Shown: positions 8,009 to 15,462 of the stretch, piece by piece
Numbering within the stretch: the stretch's first letter is position 1
Layout of the letters: every line of letters starts with the position of its first letter
Assembly: GCA_031554725.1 (NCBI GenBank)
Contig: JAVBUZ010000093.1
Span: 1 to 28,317 of the forward strand
DNA from: JAVBUZ01 sp031554725
GTDB taxonomy: Bacteria; Bacillota; Clostridia; Lachnospirales; Lachnospiraceae
DNA: 28,317 bases
Reading direction: 5' to 3'
The notes under the pieces: generated by a model
Databases searched by the model: none
What the model saw: the letters and a program-made list of their open reading frames with translations, nothing else
Told to the model about the DNA's origin: nothing
Translations under genes and position numbers: made by a program

Positions 8009-8248
8009 CTACAAATAGCGGAATAGTTCTTTTGCTTCTTCTTTTTTTACGGTCTCTTGTACATCTAATACTTCTACCTTAACATCCTTATTACCAAAGG
8101 AGATAGTAATAATATCGCCCTCTTTTACATTAGTAGAGGCTTTTGCAGGTTTATCATTTATTAGCACACGCCCACCATCACAAGCTTCATTTGCAACCGT
8201 TCTTCTTTTTATTAATCGTGATACCTTTAAATATTTATCTAATCTCAT
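8009..8248 (-). CDS. rqcP: S4-domain RNA-binding protein RqcP (YabO/Hsp15-like)
   Basis: A 79-residue protein almost entirely made of one S4 domain: MRLDKYLKVSRLIKRRTVANE at the start and DGGRVLINDKPAKASTNVK in the middle. RqcP works with RqcH in ribosome-associated quality control, holding tRNA during alanine tailing on stalled 50S subunits. I use the ATG at 8248 with GGGAGAA upstream instead of a longer frame beginning at 8278, because the family starts at MRLDKYLK. It lies between hup and yabP. Confidence 0.92.
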   Translation of the reverse strand: MRLDKYLKVSRLIKRRTVANEACDGGRVLINDKPAKASTNVKEGDIITISFGNKDVKVEVLDVQETVKKEEAKELFRYL

Positions 8249-8305
8249 ATATCTTCTCCCGTTTCCAAAGCAGGTCAAGGTCCTCTTACTTTTCTTTATA
8301 TAGAA

Positions 8306-8329
8306 AGAGAACCTATTTCTAGGTTCTCT
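8306..8329 (-). terminator. Hairpin between hup and rqcP
   Basis: A 9-bp perfect stem (8306-8314 with 8321-8329) with a 6-nt loop, directly after the hup stop codon. On the minus strand it is followed by TTTCTATAT, so it is a weak terminator that could let a fraction of transcripts continue into rqcP while ending the abundant HU message. Confidence 0.5.
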
Positions 8330-8347
8330 GAAGTCTACGGAAACTTA

Positions 8348-8623
8348 TTATGCGTTTACCATATCTTTTAAAGCTTTACCAGCTTTAAATTTAGGAGCTT
8401 TAGAAGCTGCAATTTTCATAACAGCGCCGCTCTGAGGATTTCTACCTTCTCTAGCTTTTCTTTCGCTTACTTCAAATGTACCAAATCCAACTAATTGAAC
8501 TTTTCCACCTTTTTTTAATTCATCAGATACAACACCTGTGAAAGCACTTAATGCTTTTTCAGCATCTTTCTTTGAAATTCCAGCTTGATCAGCCATAGCT
8601 GCAACTAATTCTGTTTTGTTCAT
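8348..8623 (-). CDS. hup: DNA-binding protein HU
   Basis: A 91-residue histone-like nucleoid protein, the usual HU length. MNKTELVAAMADQAGISKKDAE opens the dimerisation helices. GFGTFEVSERKAREGRNPQSG is the family signature, with the DNA-bending Asn-Pro at the tip of the beta arm. ATG at 8623 has GAGGAGG upstream. It is driven by a near-consensus promoter at 8702-8730 and followed by a hairpin. The codons are those of a highly expressed gene. Its place between mazG and rqcP is the usual clostridial order. Confidence 0.96.
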   Translation of the reverse strand: MNKTELVAAMADQAGISKKDAEKALSAFTGVVSDELKKGGKVQLVGFGTFEVSERKAREGRNPQSGAVMKIAASKAPKFKAGKALKDMVNA

Positions 8624-8687
8624 TTCGAACTCCTCCTCTAAATTGAGTTTTCTATTTGTAATTCATTTCTAGATGTCCCTCGTATGG

Positions 8688-8714
8688 AAACGTCTATAAT
8701 ATTTATAGACGTTT
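8688..8714. repeat. 27-bp perfect palindrome over the hup promoter -10 region
   Basis: AAACGTCTATAA (8688-8699), TAT, and its exact complement (8703-8714). On the minus strand it contains the TATAAA -10 box and the likely start point of the hup message. On the plus strand it is followed by TTTTT. It may be an operator, the downstream hairpin of mazG, or both. Confidence 0.65.
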
Positions 8715-8730
8715 TTACAGGCGTTGTCAA
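8702..8730 (-). promoter_or_regulatory. Sigma-A promoter of hup
   Basis: A perfect TTGACA (8730-8725), a 17-bp spacer and TATAAA (8707-8702) on the minus strand, about 78 bp upstream of the HU ATG. A strong promoter fits the expected high HU level. Confidence 0.75.
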
Positions 8731-8761
8731 GGTTTTTTGCCCATTTTTAGGCATTTTTACC

Positions 8762-9478
8762 TCACTTTTCCTTGTAAGATTCATGTTTTTCTATTATGTC
8801 CTCTATTCTGTCTACAAGAATTTGCTCTTGTGATAGTTTACTTATCCTAGAAATATCGGATATTGACAGTAAAACATTTCCCACCTGCTCTTTCAGTTCT
8901 TCTTTATTCTCTGTGGGCTTTAATTCCTCCAGTTTTTCTACCGCTTCCTTCAGCTTTCTAATATCTTCCTCATAAGTATTTCCAGACTCATATATCTTAT
9001 CCACTTTTTTAAGCACTTTTACTGCTCTTGTTAAGGCTGGTAGCTCCATTGGGATTTCTCGGAGTGGAGATTCTATCCATTCCTTTCCCTGTTTCTCTTG
9101 TTTTTTAATTTCATCCCAATTTTGAAGAACCTCGCTAGAATCTTGAACACTTATATCTCCAAAAACATGAGGATGTCTTCTGACCATTTTTTCTGCCACA
9201 TCATTTATCACATCAGCCATGGTAAATATGCCTTCCTCAGAGGCAATCTGCGCATGCATAACTACCTGAAGTAGCACATCTCCTAATTCTTCTCTTAAAT
9301 TTTCCGCATTTCCGGTTTTATCATAAATCCGAATTGCAGAAAGAACCTCTGCTGCCTCTTCCATCATACATGGCTTTAAGCTTTCATGAGTCTGCTCCCT
9401 ATCCCAAGGGCAACCATTTTCACTTCTAAGGGTCTTAATTATCGAAAGAAAATCTTCATAGCTATATTGTTTATTCAT
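8762..9478 (-). CDS. mazG: Nucleoside triphosphate pyrophosphohydrolase MazG
   Basis: A 238-residue cytoplasmic enzyme that hydrolyses NTPs and dNTPs to monophosphates, a house-cleaning role. The N-terminal catalytic MazG domain shows CPWDREQTHESLKP, EEAAEVLSAI and REELGDVLLQVVMHAQI, which carry the magnesium-binding Glu/Asp residues. A second, diverged MazG-like helical domain fills the C-terminus. I place the start at the ATG at 9478 (AGGA 8 nt upstream), not at a TTG at 9508 that lies inside the preceding gene. The gene follows the PEGA lipoprotein gene by 10 bp. The hup promoter lies just beyond it. Confidence 0.93.
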   Translation of the reverse strand: MNKQYSYEDFLSIIKTLRSENGCPWDREQTHESLKPCMMEEAAEVLSAIRIYDKTGNAENLREELGDVLLQVVMHAQIASEEGIFTMADVINDVAEKMVRRHPHVFGDISVQDSSEVLQNWDEIKKQEKQGKEWIESPLREIPMELPALTRAVKVLKKVDKIYESGNTYEEDIRKLKEAVEKLEELKPTENKEELKEQVGNVLLSISDISRISKLSQEQILVDRIEDIIEKHESYKEK

Positions 9479-9488
9479 ATCCCTTATC

Positions 9489-10793
9489 CTATTCACTTGT
9501 CGTTTCAATTAGTTCTGCAAAGGCAAAAGAAATATCCTTTTCTTCACTGTCTACCTGAATCGTATAGCTTCTTGTTTCATATCCTGTTCTTCGCAGTGTA
9601 ATAATATGAGCACCTTCTTCTTTTTTAAAGCTTATTGGTGATATACCCACGTAGCTTCCATCTACATATACTTCTGCATCATCAGGACCATCAATGTATA
9701 CTTTATAGTAGCTTGTTGTGGTTGAAGATGTATTTGACGTGTTCGTACTGCTACCTTCATCTTCGCTGGAAGATGATTCTAGAGTTACCTCCAAACCTGC
9801 TGAAGGTTGCGCCACTCTAAAATAAGAGGTGATGGTGCTGTAGCCATCTGCTGTGGCAATAAGCTGATGAATACCATAGGATAAATTAACAGCACTACTT
9901 ATATCCACCTTCTCACCATCTACATATACCGATGCTGTAGAAGGGCTTGTTGCAAATAAAACCTGTCCAAATTGTGGTTCTGCTACCTTTAAATCTCCAA
10001 TATCTAAAGTAATTTCTTCGTTTCTATTAATAATTACATTTTTTATTCCATTATTTCCCTTATAACTAATAAAGACCTCATACTTTCCTTCTGGTACCGT
10101 CAAAAGCATTTCTTCGGAAATCTTTTTGATGTAAGACTGGCCTAGTTCTATCCAACCACCAATAAAATTCTCATCATTTGCAAGCCTTAGATAGCCATGT
10201 CCTTTTACCACCTGAACGCTTTGAACCGTGCTACCAATCCCCTGAAAGGTCAAAATATCCACATTATTGAGGTCCATCTTCTCTATCTGCTCTCCGTCAG
10301 AAAATATCAAGGTATCAGATGTGAATTTATAGATATCCGTGCCTATTGTTACGTCTTTTCTGCTCCAATTAATCTCATACTTTTCAACAGATTCATTTTT
10401 CCAGCTTTCCGCAGAAAAACATAACTTGTCCAAACGTTTCTTGCTTTTTAGGAACTTTATATCAACGATATCTCCTTCTGTCAATTGGGCTAACGAAATT
10501 CCTTGCTCATACTTATCTAAATACACTGTGGCCCCATCAAAGTTTAGGGTATATTTCTTTTCTAAATCCATATTGTAAAAAGTAATTGTAGACTTTTGTG
10601 TATCGATATTTGTTATAATTGCAGTATCTGCACTGTCATAGCTACCAGGTCCCGTCATAACAAAGCCTGTATTTTTTTGTTCACCCTTTGGCTCACTTTT
10701 TTCATTTATACCTGAAAAAGTGCAACCACAAAAAGCTAGCGTAAAAAACCCTAGAATGCAGGCATATATAAGCTTGTTTTGTACTTTTTTCAC
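9489..10793 (-). CDS. PEGA-domain lipoprotein
   Basis: About 434 residues from a GTG at 10793. The N-terminus is a signal peptide (KKVQNKLIYACILGFFTLAFCGC) with a Cys that could be lipidated, although Phe at -3 is unusual. The central part (about 60-260) is beta-rich without a recognised domain. Two PEGA repeats follow: one around STASVYVDGEKVDISS and one around DAEVYVDGSYVGISP, separated by a Ser/Thr-rich linker. PEGA repeats occur in surface proteins and are thought to bind or space out envelope structures. A longer GTG frame from 10841 would spoil the signal peptide. The gene follows the CotS-like gene and precedes mazG by 10 bp. The function is unknown. Confidence 0.8.
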   Translation of the reverse strand: MKKVQNKLIYACILGFFTLAFCGCTFSGINEKSEPKGEQKNTGFVMTGPGSYDSADTAIITNIDTQKSTITFYNMDLEKKYTLNFDGATVYLDKYEQGISLAQLTEGDIVDIKFLKSKKRLDKLCFSAESWKNESVEKYEINWSRKDVTIGTDIYKFTSDTLIFSDGEQIEKMDLNNVDILTFQGIGSTVQSVQVVKGHGYLRLANDENFIGGWIELGQSYIKKISEEMLLTVPEGKYEVFISYKGNNGIKNVIINRNEEITLDIGDLKVAEPQFGQVLFATSPSTASVYVDGEKVDISSAVNLSYGIHQLIATADGYSTITSYFRVAQPSAGLEVTLESSSSEDEGSSTNTSNTSSTTTSYYKVYIDGPDDAEVYVDGSYVGISPISFKKEEGAHIITLRRTGYETRSYTIQVDSEEKDISFAFAELIETTSE

Positions 10794-10823
10794 TGCTGCT
10801 TCTTCCTCACTTTGTATCGATAT

Positions 10824-10850
10824 GCCGCACGGTGTAATCACACCTGCGGC
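10824..10850. repeat. GC-rich inverted repeat between the CotS-like and PEGA genes
   Basis: GCCGCA-C-GGTGT, a 4-nt loop AATC, then ACACC-TGCGGC: an 11-bp stem with one bulged base, just upstream of the GTG at 10793. It has no T run on the minus strand, so it is more likely a message-structure or attenuation element than a full terminator. Confidence 0.5.
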
Positions 10851-10883
10851 TATCGCTATACTATCACAGAATCCTATGAAAAA

Positions 10884-11873
10884 CTACATGCTTCTAAAGA
10901 TAGAAGATAGAAACTCCTGTTTTTCTTTTTCTTGGTTTAATAGTTTATCTAATTTTTCCATATTTTTTTCAGGAATCCAAGCCTTTCCTGTGTTGTAATA
11001 GAAATTGGCAATTTTCCAAAACTTCTCTGGATAAGCCAATCTATAATATAAGTTAATAAATGATCTTGCCGGTATTGGGCGTACACTGGAATATGCCTCT
11101 AAGATATTATTACCCAAACTTTGAGACCAATTACTCTTTTCTAAAATCTTACGCATAAATAAGTACAAATCTCTCACCGGATCATCCATAATACATTTCT
11201 CAAAGTTAATAACTGCTTGAGTACCAAATACTTCAATAATATTATGATACTGATAATCACCATGGCACACTATTCCTTGTTGCCTCAAAAACTCATAGTC
11301 CTCTGGCATTACAAATTCATTCCACTGCTGTGATACTTCAAATGCCTGATCTAAAAAATAGTCAAATTCATTGGTTAAGTAGATTTCAAATGCGCTCTTT
11401 TGGCTTTTTTCTCTCAAAAACCGACGCACCTTCTTTAATTCCTTATTATGTTTTGCATACTCTCTTTCCAGTTGGAACACTGGCATCTTCTCTAAACCAT
11501 CTTCTTGCTTTAGTTGAATTGTAAGATGTAGCTGCGCTAAGGTTTTCACAGCCTTTGCACACTCCGCCTCGTCATATATATTACATTCTCGGCCTTCAAA
11601 ATATGTTTTTAGTATATAGGAAACCCCGTCCCCATCTTGCACAAGAAGCTCACCCTCTTTATTGAGAATAATTTCTTCAACCGGGACTGTTTTACTTTCT
11701 AAAATTTGATTCAAAATATAATTTTGTACTTTAACCTTTTCTTTCGGTCCTTGAAATTCTTTAAAAATTAATGTTCCTCTATCAGAATCACAAAGAACTG
11801 CACCTCTTCCCTTTCTGGTGCGAAGCACTTCTATATCATATTGGCCCAATAAACCAACTGCTCTGTCATTCAC
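10884..11873 (-). CDS. CotS-family spore coat protein, kinase-fold
   Basis: About 329 residues with the aminoglycoside-phosphotransferase-like fold of the CotS/YsxE/YutH spore coat family. Seen: an N-lobe with LIFKEFQGP (conserved Lys region), the linker SYILKTYFEGRE, the catalytic loop CHGDYQYHN and a metal loop reading INFEKC. The Asp expected in that last loop (IDFE or IDFD) is Asn, so catalytic activity is doubtful. The start is uncertain. I prefer GTG at 11873, which has GGGGGG 7 nt upstream; ATGs at 11888 and 11879 sit too close to their purine tracts. CATATGATA on the minus strand near 11928-11920 resembles the SigK -10 pattern CATANNNTA, but I could not pair it with a well-placed -35. 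Confidence 0.75.
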   Translation of the reverse strand: MNDRAVGLLGQYDIEVLRTRKGRGAVLCDSDRGTLIFKEFQGPKEKVKVQNYILNQILESKTVPVEEIILNKEGELLVQDGDGVSYILKTYFEGRECNIYDEAECAKAVKTLAQLHLTIQLKQEDGLEKMPVFQLEREYAKHNKELKKVRRFLREKSQKSAFEIYLTNEFDYFLDQAFEVSQQWNEFVMPEDYEFLRQQGIVCHGDYQYHNIIEVFGTQAVINFEKCIMDDPVRDLYLFMRKILEKSNWSQSLGNNILEAYSSVRPIPARSFINLYYRLAYPEKFWKIANFYYNTGKAWIPEKNMEKLDKLLNQEKEKQEFLSSIFRSM

Positions 11874-11948
11874 TGTCATTCCCCCCATACTCCGATTCGC
11901 CCCTTCAAGGGGTCTATCATATCATATGAGATGGAATATTAAAGTATG

Positions 11949-13274
11949 TTATTTTATGAGGGATAACAAATAATCTTTTGTATTATATTCTGGGTTATCA
12001 AGCACTATTTCTAGCATCTTGCTTAAGGTCTCACCCAACTCTTTGCCTGGCTCCATACCTGCTGCGATTAAGTCACTTCCAGTTACCGCCAGCATCTTAA
12101 GGCTGACACACTCTTTGTTCTCAAGAACCTCTTCATAACATGCCTTCCAAGCTAAAAGCCTCTGCATTTTTTCTTCTTTTTGAAAAGAGCTTTGTGCTTC
12201 CAAATCAGCTTTTTTTACATCAAAAAGAAATGTAATAACATCCTCACCTATTTGATTTATAGCATGGCGAACATTTTTCGCACTAGGCATACCACTATTT
12301 CCTCGGTCATGATATAAAACTAATTTTGAAACCTTATAAATAGTATCATTGTCAAATTTTAATCTTCTTAAAATCTGCTTTGTGATTTCCTCGCCAGCTT
12401 TTTCATGTCCATTAAAATGATGAATTCCTTTTTCATCTTCTTTAATAGTAACTGGCTTTCCAATATCATGAAGCATCATCGTAAGGCGTAGTATCTTATC
12501 TGCTTCTACATACATCATTGAATGTAAAATATGCTCACCCACGCTATAGCAGTGATGAGGATTGTTCTGAGGTGTTACCATTGTTTTATCCCACTCAGGT
12601 AAAATCACATGAGTAATTCCCATTTCATATGCCTGACGCAAATACTCAGGATGAGGCGAAGTAACTAACTTCACCAGCTCCACTTGTATTCTTTCTGCAC
12701 TGATATTTTTTAAATTTTCCACAAGCTTCTTAATTGCTTTAGCCGTTTCTTCTTCAATTTTATATCCAAGCTGGGCAGAAAAACGAATGGCACGCATAAT
12801 ACGCAGTGCATCCTCATTAAATCTCTCCTCTGCACTACCTACACACCGTACTATCTTCTTATTTATATCTCCAAGACCGTCAAAAACATCCACAAGACCT
12901 GACTCATCATTGTATGCCATGGCATTAATGGTAAAATCTCTTCTTTTTAAGTCTTCAACTAAATTTTGTGTAAACGTAACTCCTTCAGGATGCCTACTAT
13001 CTAAATATTCTCCATCTATACGATAGGTCGTTACTTCAAAACCTTCTTTTTCAACCAAAACGGTTACTGTTCCATGCTGAATTCCAGTATCTACCGTCCT
13101 ACGAAATAAGCTTTTGACTTCTTCTGGCCTTGCTGAAGTAGTTATATCCCAATCATCTGGCACCCTTCCTAAGATAGAGTCTCTAACACAGCCTCCTACA
13201 GCAAATGCTTCATATCCAGCCTCATGAATGGTACGAATAATATATTTTACCTTTTCTGGCATCCATACTTTCAT
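11949..13274 (-). CDS. cca: CCA tRNA nucleotidyltransferase
   Basis: A 441-residue class II nucleotidyltransferase that adds or repairs the 3' CCA of tRNAs. Motif A is clear as GGCVRDSILGRVPDDWDITTSA (conserved GG, then DxD near residues 38-40). DLKRRDFTINAMAYN and the neck segment GSAEERFNEDALRIMRAIRFSAQLG follow. The C-terminal half contains an HD-type metal site (MMLHDIGKP with a later His-Asp, LYHDRG) as in the Clostridia-type enzymes. ATG at 13274 follows the upstream stop codon after one base, so translation is probably coupled; there is no strong ribosome site. Confidence 0.95.
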   Translation of the reverse strand: MKVWMPEKVKYIIRTIHEAGYEAFAVGGCVRDSILGRVPDDWDITTSARPEEVKSLFRRTVDTGIQHGTVTVLVEKEGFEVTTYRIDGEYLDSRHPEGVTFTQNLVEDLKRRDFTINAMAYNDESGLVDVFDGLGDINKKIVRCVGSAEERFNEDALRIMRAIRFSAQLGYKIEEETAKAIKKLVENLKNISAERIQVELVKLVTSPHPEYLRQAYEMGITHVILPEWDKTMVTPQNNPHHCYSVGEHILHSMMYVEADKILRLTMMLHDIGKPVTIKEDEKGIHHFNGHEKAGEEITKQILRRLKFDNDTIYKVSKLVLYHDRGNSGMPSAKNVRHAINQIGEDVITFLFDVKKADLEAQSSFQKEEKMQRLLAWKACYEEVLENKECVSLKMLAVTGSDLIAAGMEPGKELGETLSKMLEIVLDNPEYNTKDYLLSLIK

Positions 13275-13275
13275 C

Positions 13276-13629
13276 TTAATTCAGTAGCTCCTTATATAAT
13301 GTCAGGTGTACATAATCACCATTAAACTCAATTTCTGCTTTATCAATCATCATTCCTACTAACAAAAGCTGGCTTGTCTCCCCAGGCTCCCCTGATCCTG
13401 CAAGTTCCCAATATATATCCTCAATACCATCATTCTTTTGTTCATTTAAAAACTCTTCTAAGCTGTTCAGGTTTTCTTTATATTCTATATCATAATTTGC
13501 TCTAAAGGTAATCAAGTAGTGATTACCTTTTCTTTTAATACTTGATTCCATATCATCTGCACCAATTGCAAAAAAGAAAATGGTTAATTCTTCTATAATT
13601 TTAGATACCTTTTTTTCTTCATGTCTCAT
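13276..13629 (-). CDS. Conserved hypothetical protein, 117 aa
   Basis: I do not recognise a named family. The protein is soluble and acidic, with a helical N-terminus (KIIEELTIFFFAIGADDMES), then alternating strands (HYLITFRANYDIEYKENL), an Asp/Glu-rich loop and a C-terminal GMMIDKAEIEFNGDYVHLTLYK. The alpha/beta pattern and the N-terminal pair of acidic residues after a helix faintly recall a small ATPase-like or anti-sigma fold, but this is a guess. It overlaps the DUF1576 gene by 11 bp and abuts cca by 1 bp, so it belongs to a tight three-gene unit. GAGGAG stands 8-9 nt before its ATG. Confidence 0.8.
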   Translation of the reverse strand: MRHEEKKVSKIIEELTIFFFAIGADDMESSIKRKGNHYLITFRANYDIEYKENLNSLEEFLNEQKNDGIEDIYWELAGSGEPGETSQLLLVGMMIDKAEIEFNGDYVHLTLYKELLN

Positions 13630-14908
13630 TTTTTGTTCTCCTCTTCTTATCCCTATAACGCGTCATAAAGCTCTCAATGACGGGTATCATCACAATCGCA
13701 ACCCAGCCACCGCTAAATCCACTATTATACAGATTTAAGCCTCCATATAGCTGTGTCGTACTCATTGCAATAATGCAATGAAGCATTCCTGCAACCATTC
13801 CTGGAATAACACCAAACTGGCCTGCAATTGGCGCAACCCCAACTGCAAAAATAGCTGCCAACTGAATACCTGGCGTCGTTGTTTCAAATTGAGTAATAAA
13901 ACTTGATAAATAAACTCCTGCTAAAACGGGAAGATAATTCTTTATATGAACACCGAAGGCAGCAAAACCAAAGGCCGTAAAAATTGCTCCAACAACTGGG
14001 CCTGATAAATCTCCATCTATAATGCAAATATAGCTAACACATACAATTCCTACAAGTCCCATATTTATTAATGTAGTTCCCGCTCCTTCCATCTGCACAA
14101 AATCTGCAACAGAACGGCCCGGATGGCTGAAAATCTTCTTTAGTCCTTTTATGTCGCCTTTATTTATAAATAAGCCATATAAAATAGTTGCAATGAAATA
14201 TGCATATAGAAAAATAAGAATACGTAAATCCCTTCCTTCTTTCCATAATAGCACTGATTTGCTTTCAATTCCAACAGACTTTAAAACACAAACCATAACA
14301 AAGGCTATAATCCCCGCTGAAAATCCTACATTAAACAAATTATATCCCATATGCATAGATACCGTATGCATGGATAATGGCGGAAGTATAAAACCAACAA
14401 AAACTCCTGTAGCAATAGCGATAATGAAATTGATTGTTTGCGAAAACGGAAGAATATATACCATTTCTGTAACCAAAGGTGCCATGCAGGTTCCGTACAG
14501 ACCCGTATAAATATATCTTCCCATGGATACCCTATGCATCTTGGCATACAGAAACGTTCCTAATAGAAGCGGCAAAATATTTACAGGGTTTTTTCCCCAT
14601 AATGCATATCCCAGATTAATAAAAAGAGCCGCCATTGTAATTCCCGTAAAATGGCTCTTTAGACTTAATAATAATATCATTGCAATTACTGAAACTAAAC
14701 CGGCATTAAACCAAGCCGCGCCATAGCCCGCAAGTTCAAAATAATCTGTAATGAGTGCATCTCTTGATTCAACAATTTCTTTAAGTCCCTCCCATATTTC
14801 TCTTGGATTTCCCATAAGAAAAGCAAGTACGAAAAGCATTGATATTGAAAATATAGAAAATATCTTTAGCTCCCTTTCGTTTAATTTTGGAGTCCCTTTT
14901 TTTTCCAT
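13619..14908 (-). CDS. DUF1576 polytopic membrane protein
   Basis: A 429-residue membrane protein with about ten or more hydrophobic helices. It carries family-typical text such as ALITDYFELAGYGAAWFNAG. An internal duplication is visible: residues about 55-205 match about 267-420. Paired segments are DYFELAGYGAAWFNAGLV with DFVQMEGAGTTLINMGLV, NPVNILPLLLGTFLYAK with HIKNYLPVLAGVYLSSF, and YNLFNVGFSAGI with LNLYNSGFSGGW. Such twofold repeats are common in transporters; the substrate is unknown. ATG at 14908 has GGGAGAAG upstream. It is the first gene of the unit that continues into the 117-aa gene and cca. Confidence 0.88.
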   Translation of the reverse strand: MEKKGTPKLNERELKIFSIFSISMLFVLAFLMGNPREIWEGLKEIVESRDALITDYFELAGYGAAWFNAGLVSVIAMILLLSLKSHFTGITMAALFINLGYALWGKNPVNILPLLLGTFLYAKMHRVSMGRYIYTGLYGTCMAPLVTEMVYILPFSQTINFIIAIATGVFVGFILPPLSMHTVSMHMGYNLFNVGFSAGIIAFVMVCVLKSVGIESKSVLLWKEGRDLRILIFLYAYFIATILYGLFINKGDIKGLKKIFSHPGRSVADFVQMEGAGTTLINMGLVGIVCVSYICIIDGDLSGPVVGAIFTAFGFAAFGVHIKNYLPVLAGVYLSSFITQFETTTPGIQLAAIFAVGVAPIAGQFGVIPGMVAGMLHCIIAMSTTQLYGGLNLYNSGFSGGWVAIVMIPVIESFMTRYRDKKRRTKNET

Positions 14909-14945
14909 CCAATCTTCTCCCTAATTTTTGTTTATATATTTTTTC

Positions 14946-14954
14946 ATTGTAGCA
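14946..14954 (-). promoter_or_regulatory. Possible extended -10 promoter of the DUF1576-cca unit
   Basis: TGCTACAAT on the minus strand fits an extended -10 (TGN-TATAAT type) 38 bp before the DUF1576 ATG, in very AT-rich DNA. No good -35 box is found 17 bp upstream, so this is tentative. Confidence 0.35.
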
Positions 14955-14993
14955 TATGTGTAAAAACGATTCTATTATTTTATATATTTTAAT

Positions 14994-15437
14994 TTAACTT
15001 TTATCTCTGCTCCTCCCAATAATGTGGTATTCTCCTTCATTTTCTTCAACCTTTAAACACACTGTGCTGCCTGTAACTATCCATCTTGTAGGTATTCGAA
15101 TTACTTCCTTGTAATCATTTATAGGAAAAGCACGTTCTAATATAATCCAGTTTTTCGGGTCTAAAGGTACCTCTCTTGACAGCCGAAAACCCTTTACTAA
15201 GAAAATTTTATCTTCTCCTGTAACGGTAATATAGTTTTGTATTTTCTCCAGCTTTTCCTCTGCATAGGCACGTTTTATCGGATCTATTTGTCTTATTACA
15301 ATTAGTTCCCCTTTTCGCGGTAGCGGATAAAGGGCTGTTAATCCTGTAACTAGCCCTCGTTTTCTTGCCTTTTCATACCCCGTAAATCCCTTTGCAGAAT
15401 TATTATAATAACTATCTAACATGGTTGCGTTATCCAT
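14994..15437 (-). CDS. Hypothetical protein, 147 aa, last gene of the secreted-protein unit
   Basis: Not recognised. It is soluble, without signal peptide or membrane helix, with mixed alpha/beta character: MDNATMLDSYYNNSAKGFTGYEKARKRG at the N-terminus, then a Pro- and Ile-rich beta region (PLPRKGELIVIRQIDPIKR), a helix (AEEKLEKIQNYI) and a basic C-terminus. The start is set at the ATG at 15437 because AGGAGG lies 9 nt upstream; a frame from 15455 would read that ribosome site as codons. It begins 25 bp after the 1331-aa gene, so it is co-transcribed with it and may serve its export, folding or control. Confidence 0.75.
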   Translation of the reverse strand: MDNATMLDSYYNNSAKGFTGYEKARKRGLVTGLTALYPLPRKGELIVIRQIDPIKRAYAEEKLEKIQNYITVTGEDKIFLVKGFRLSREVPLDPKNWIILERAFPINDYKEVIRIPTRWIVTGSTVCLKVEENEGEYHIIGRSRDKS

Positions 15438-15462
15438 ATTTGCATACCTCCTCATTTTATCT

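Noticed and set aside
8009..8278. Longer start for rqcP at 8278
   Set aside because: The extra ten residues would cover the ribosome site, and the S4 family begins at MRLDKYLK.
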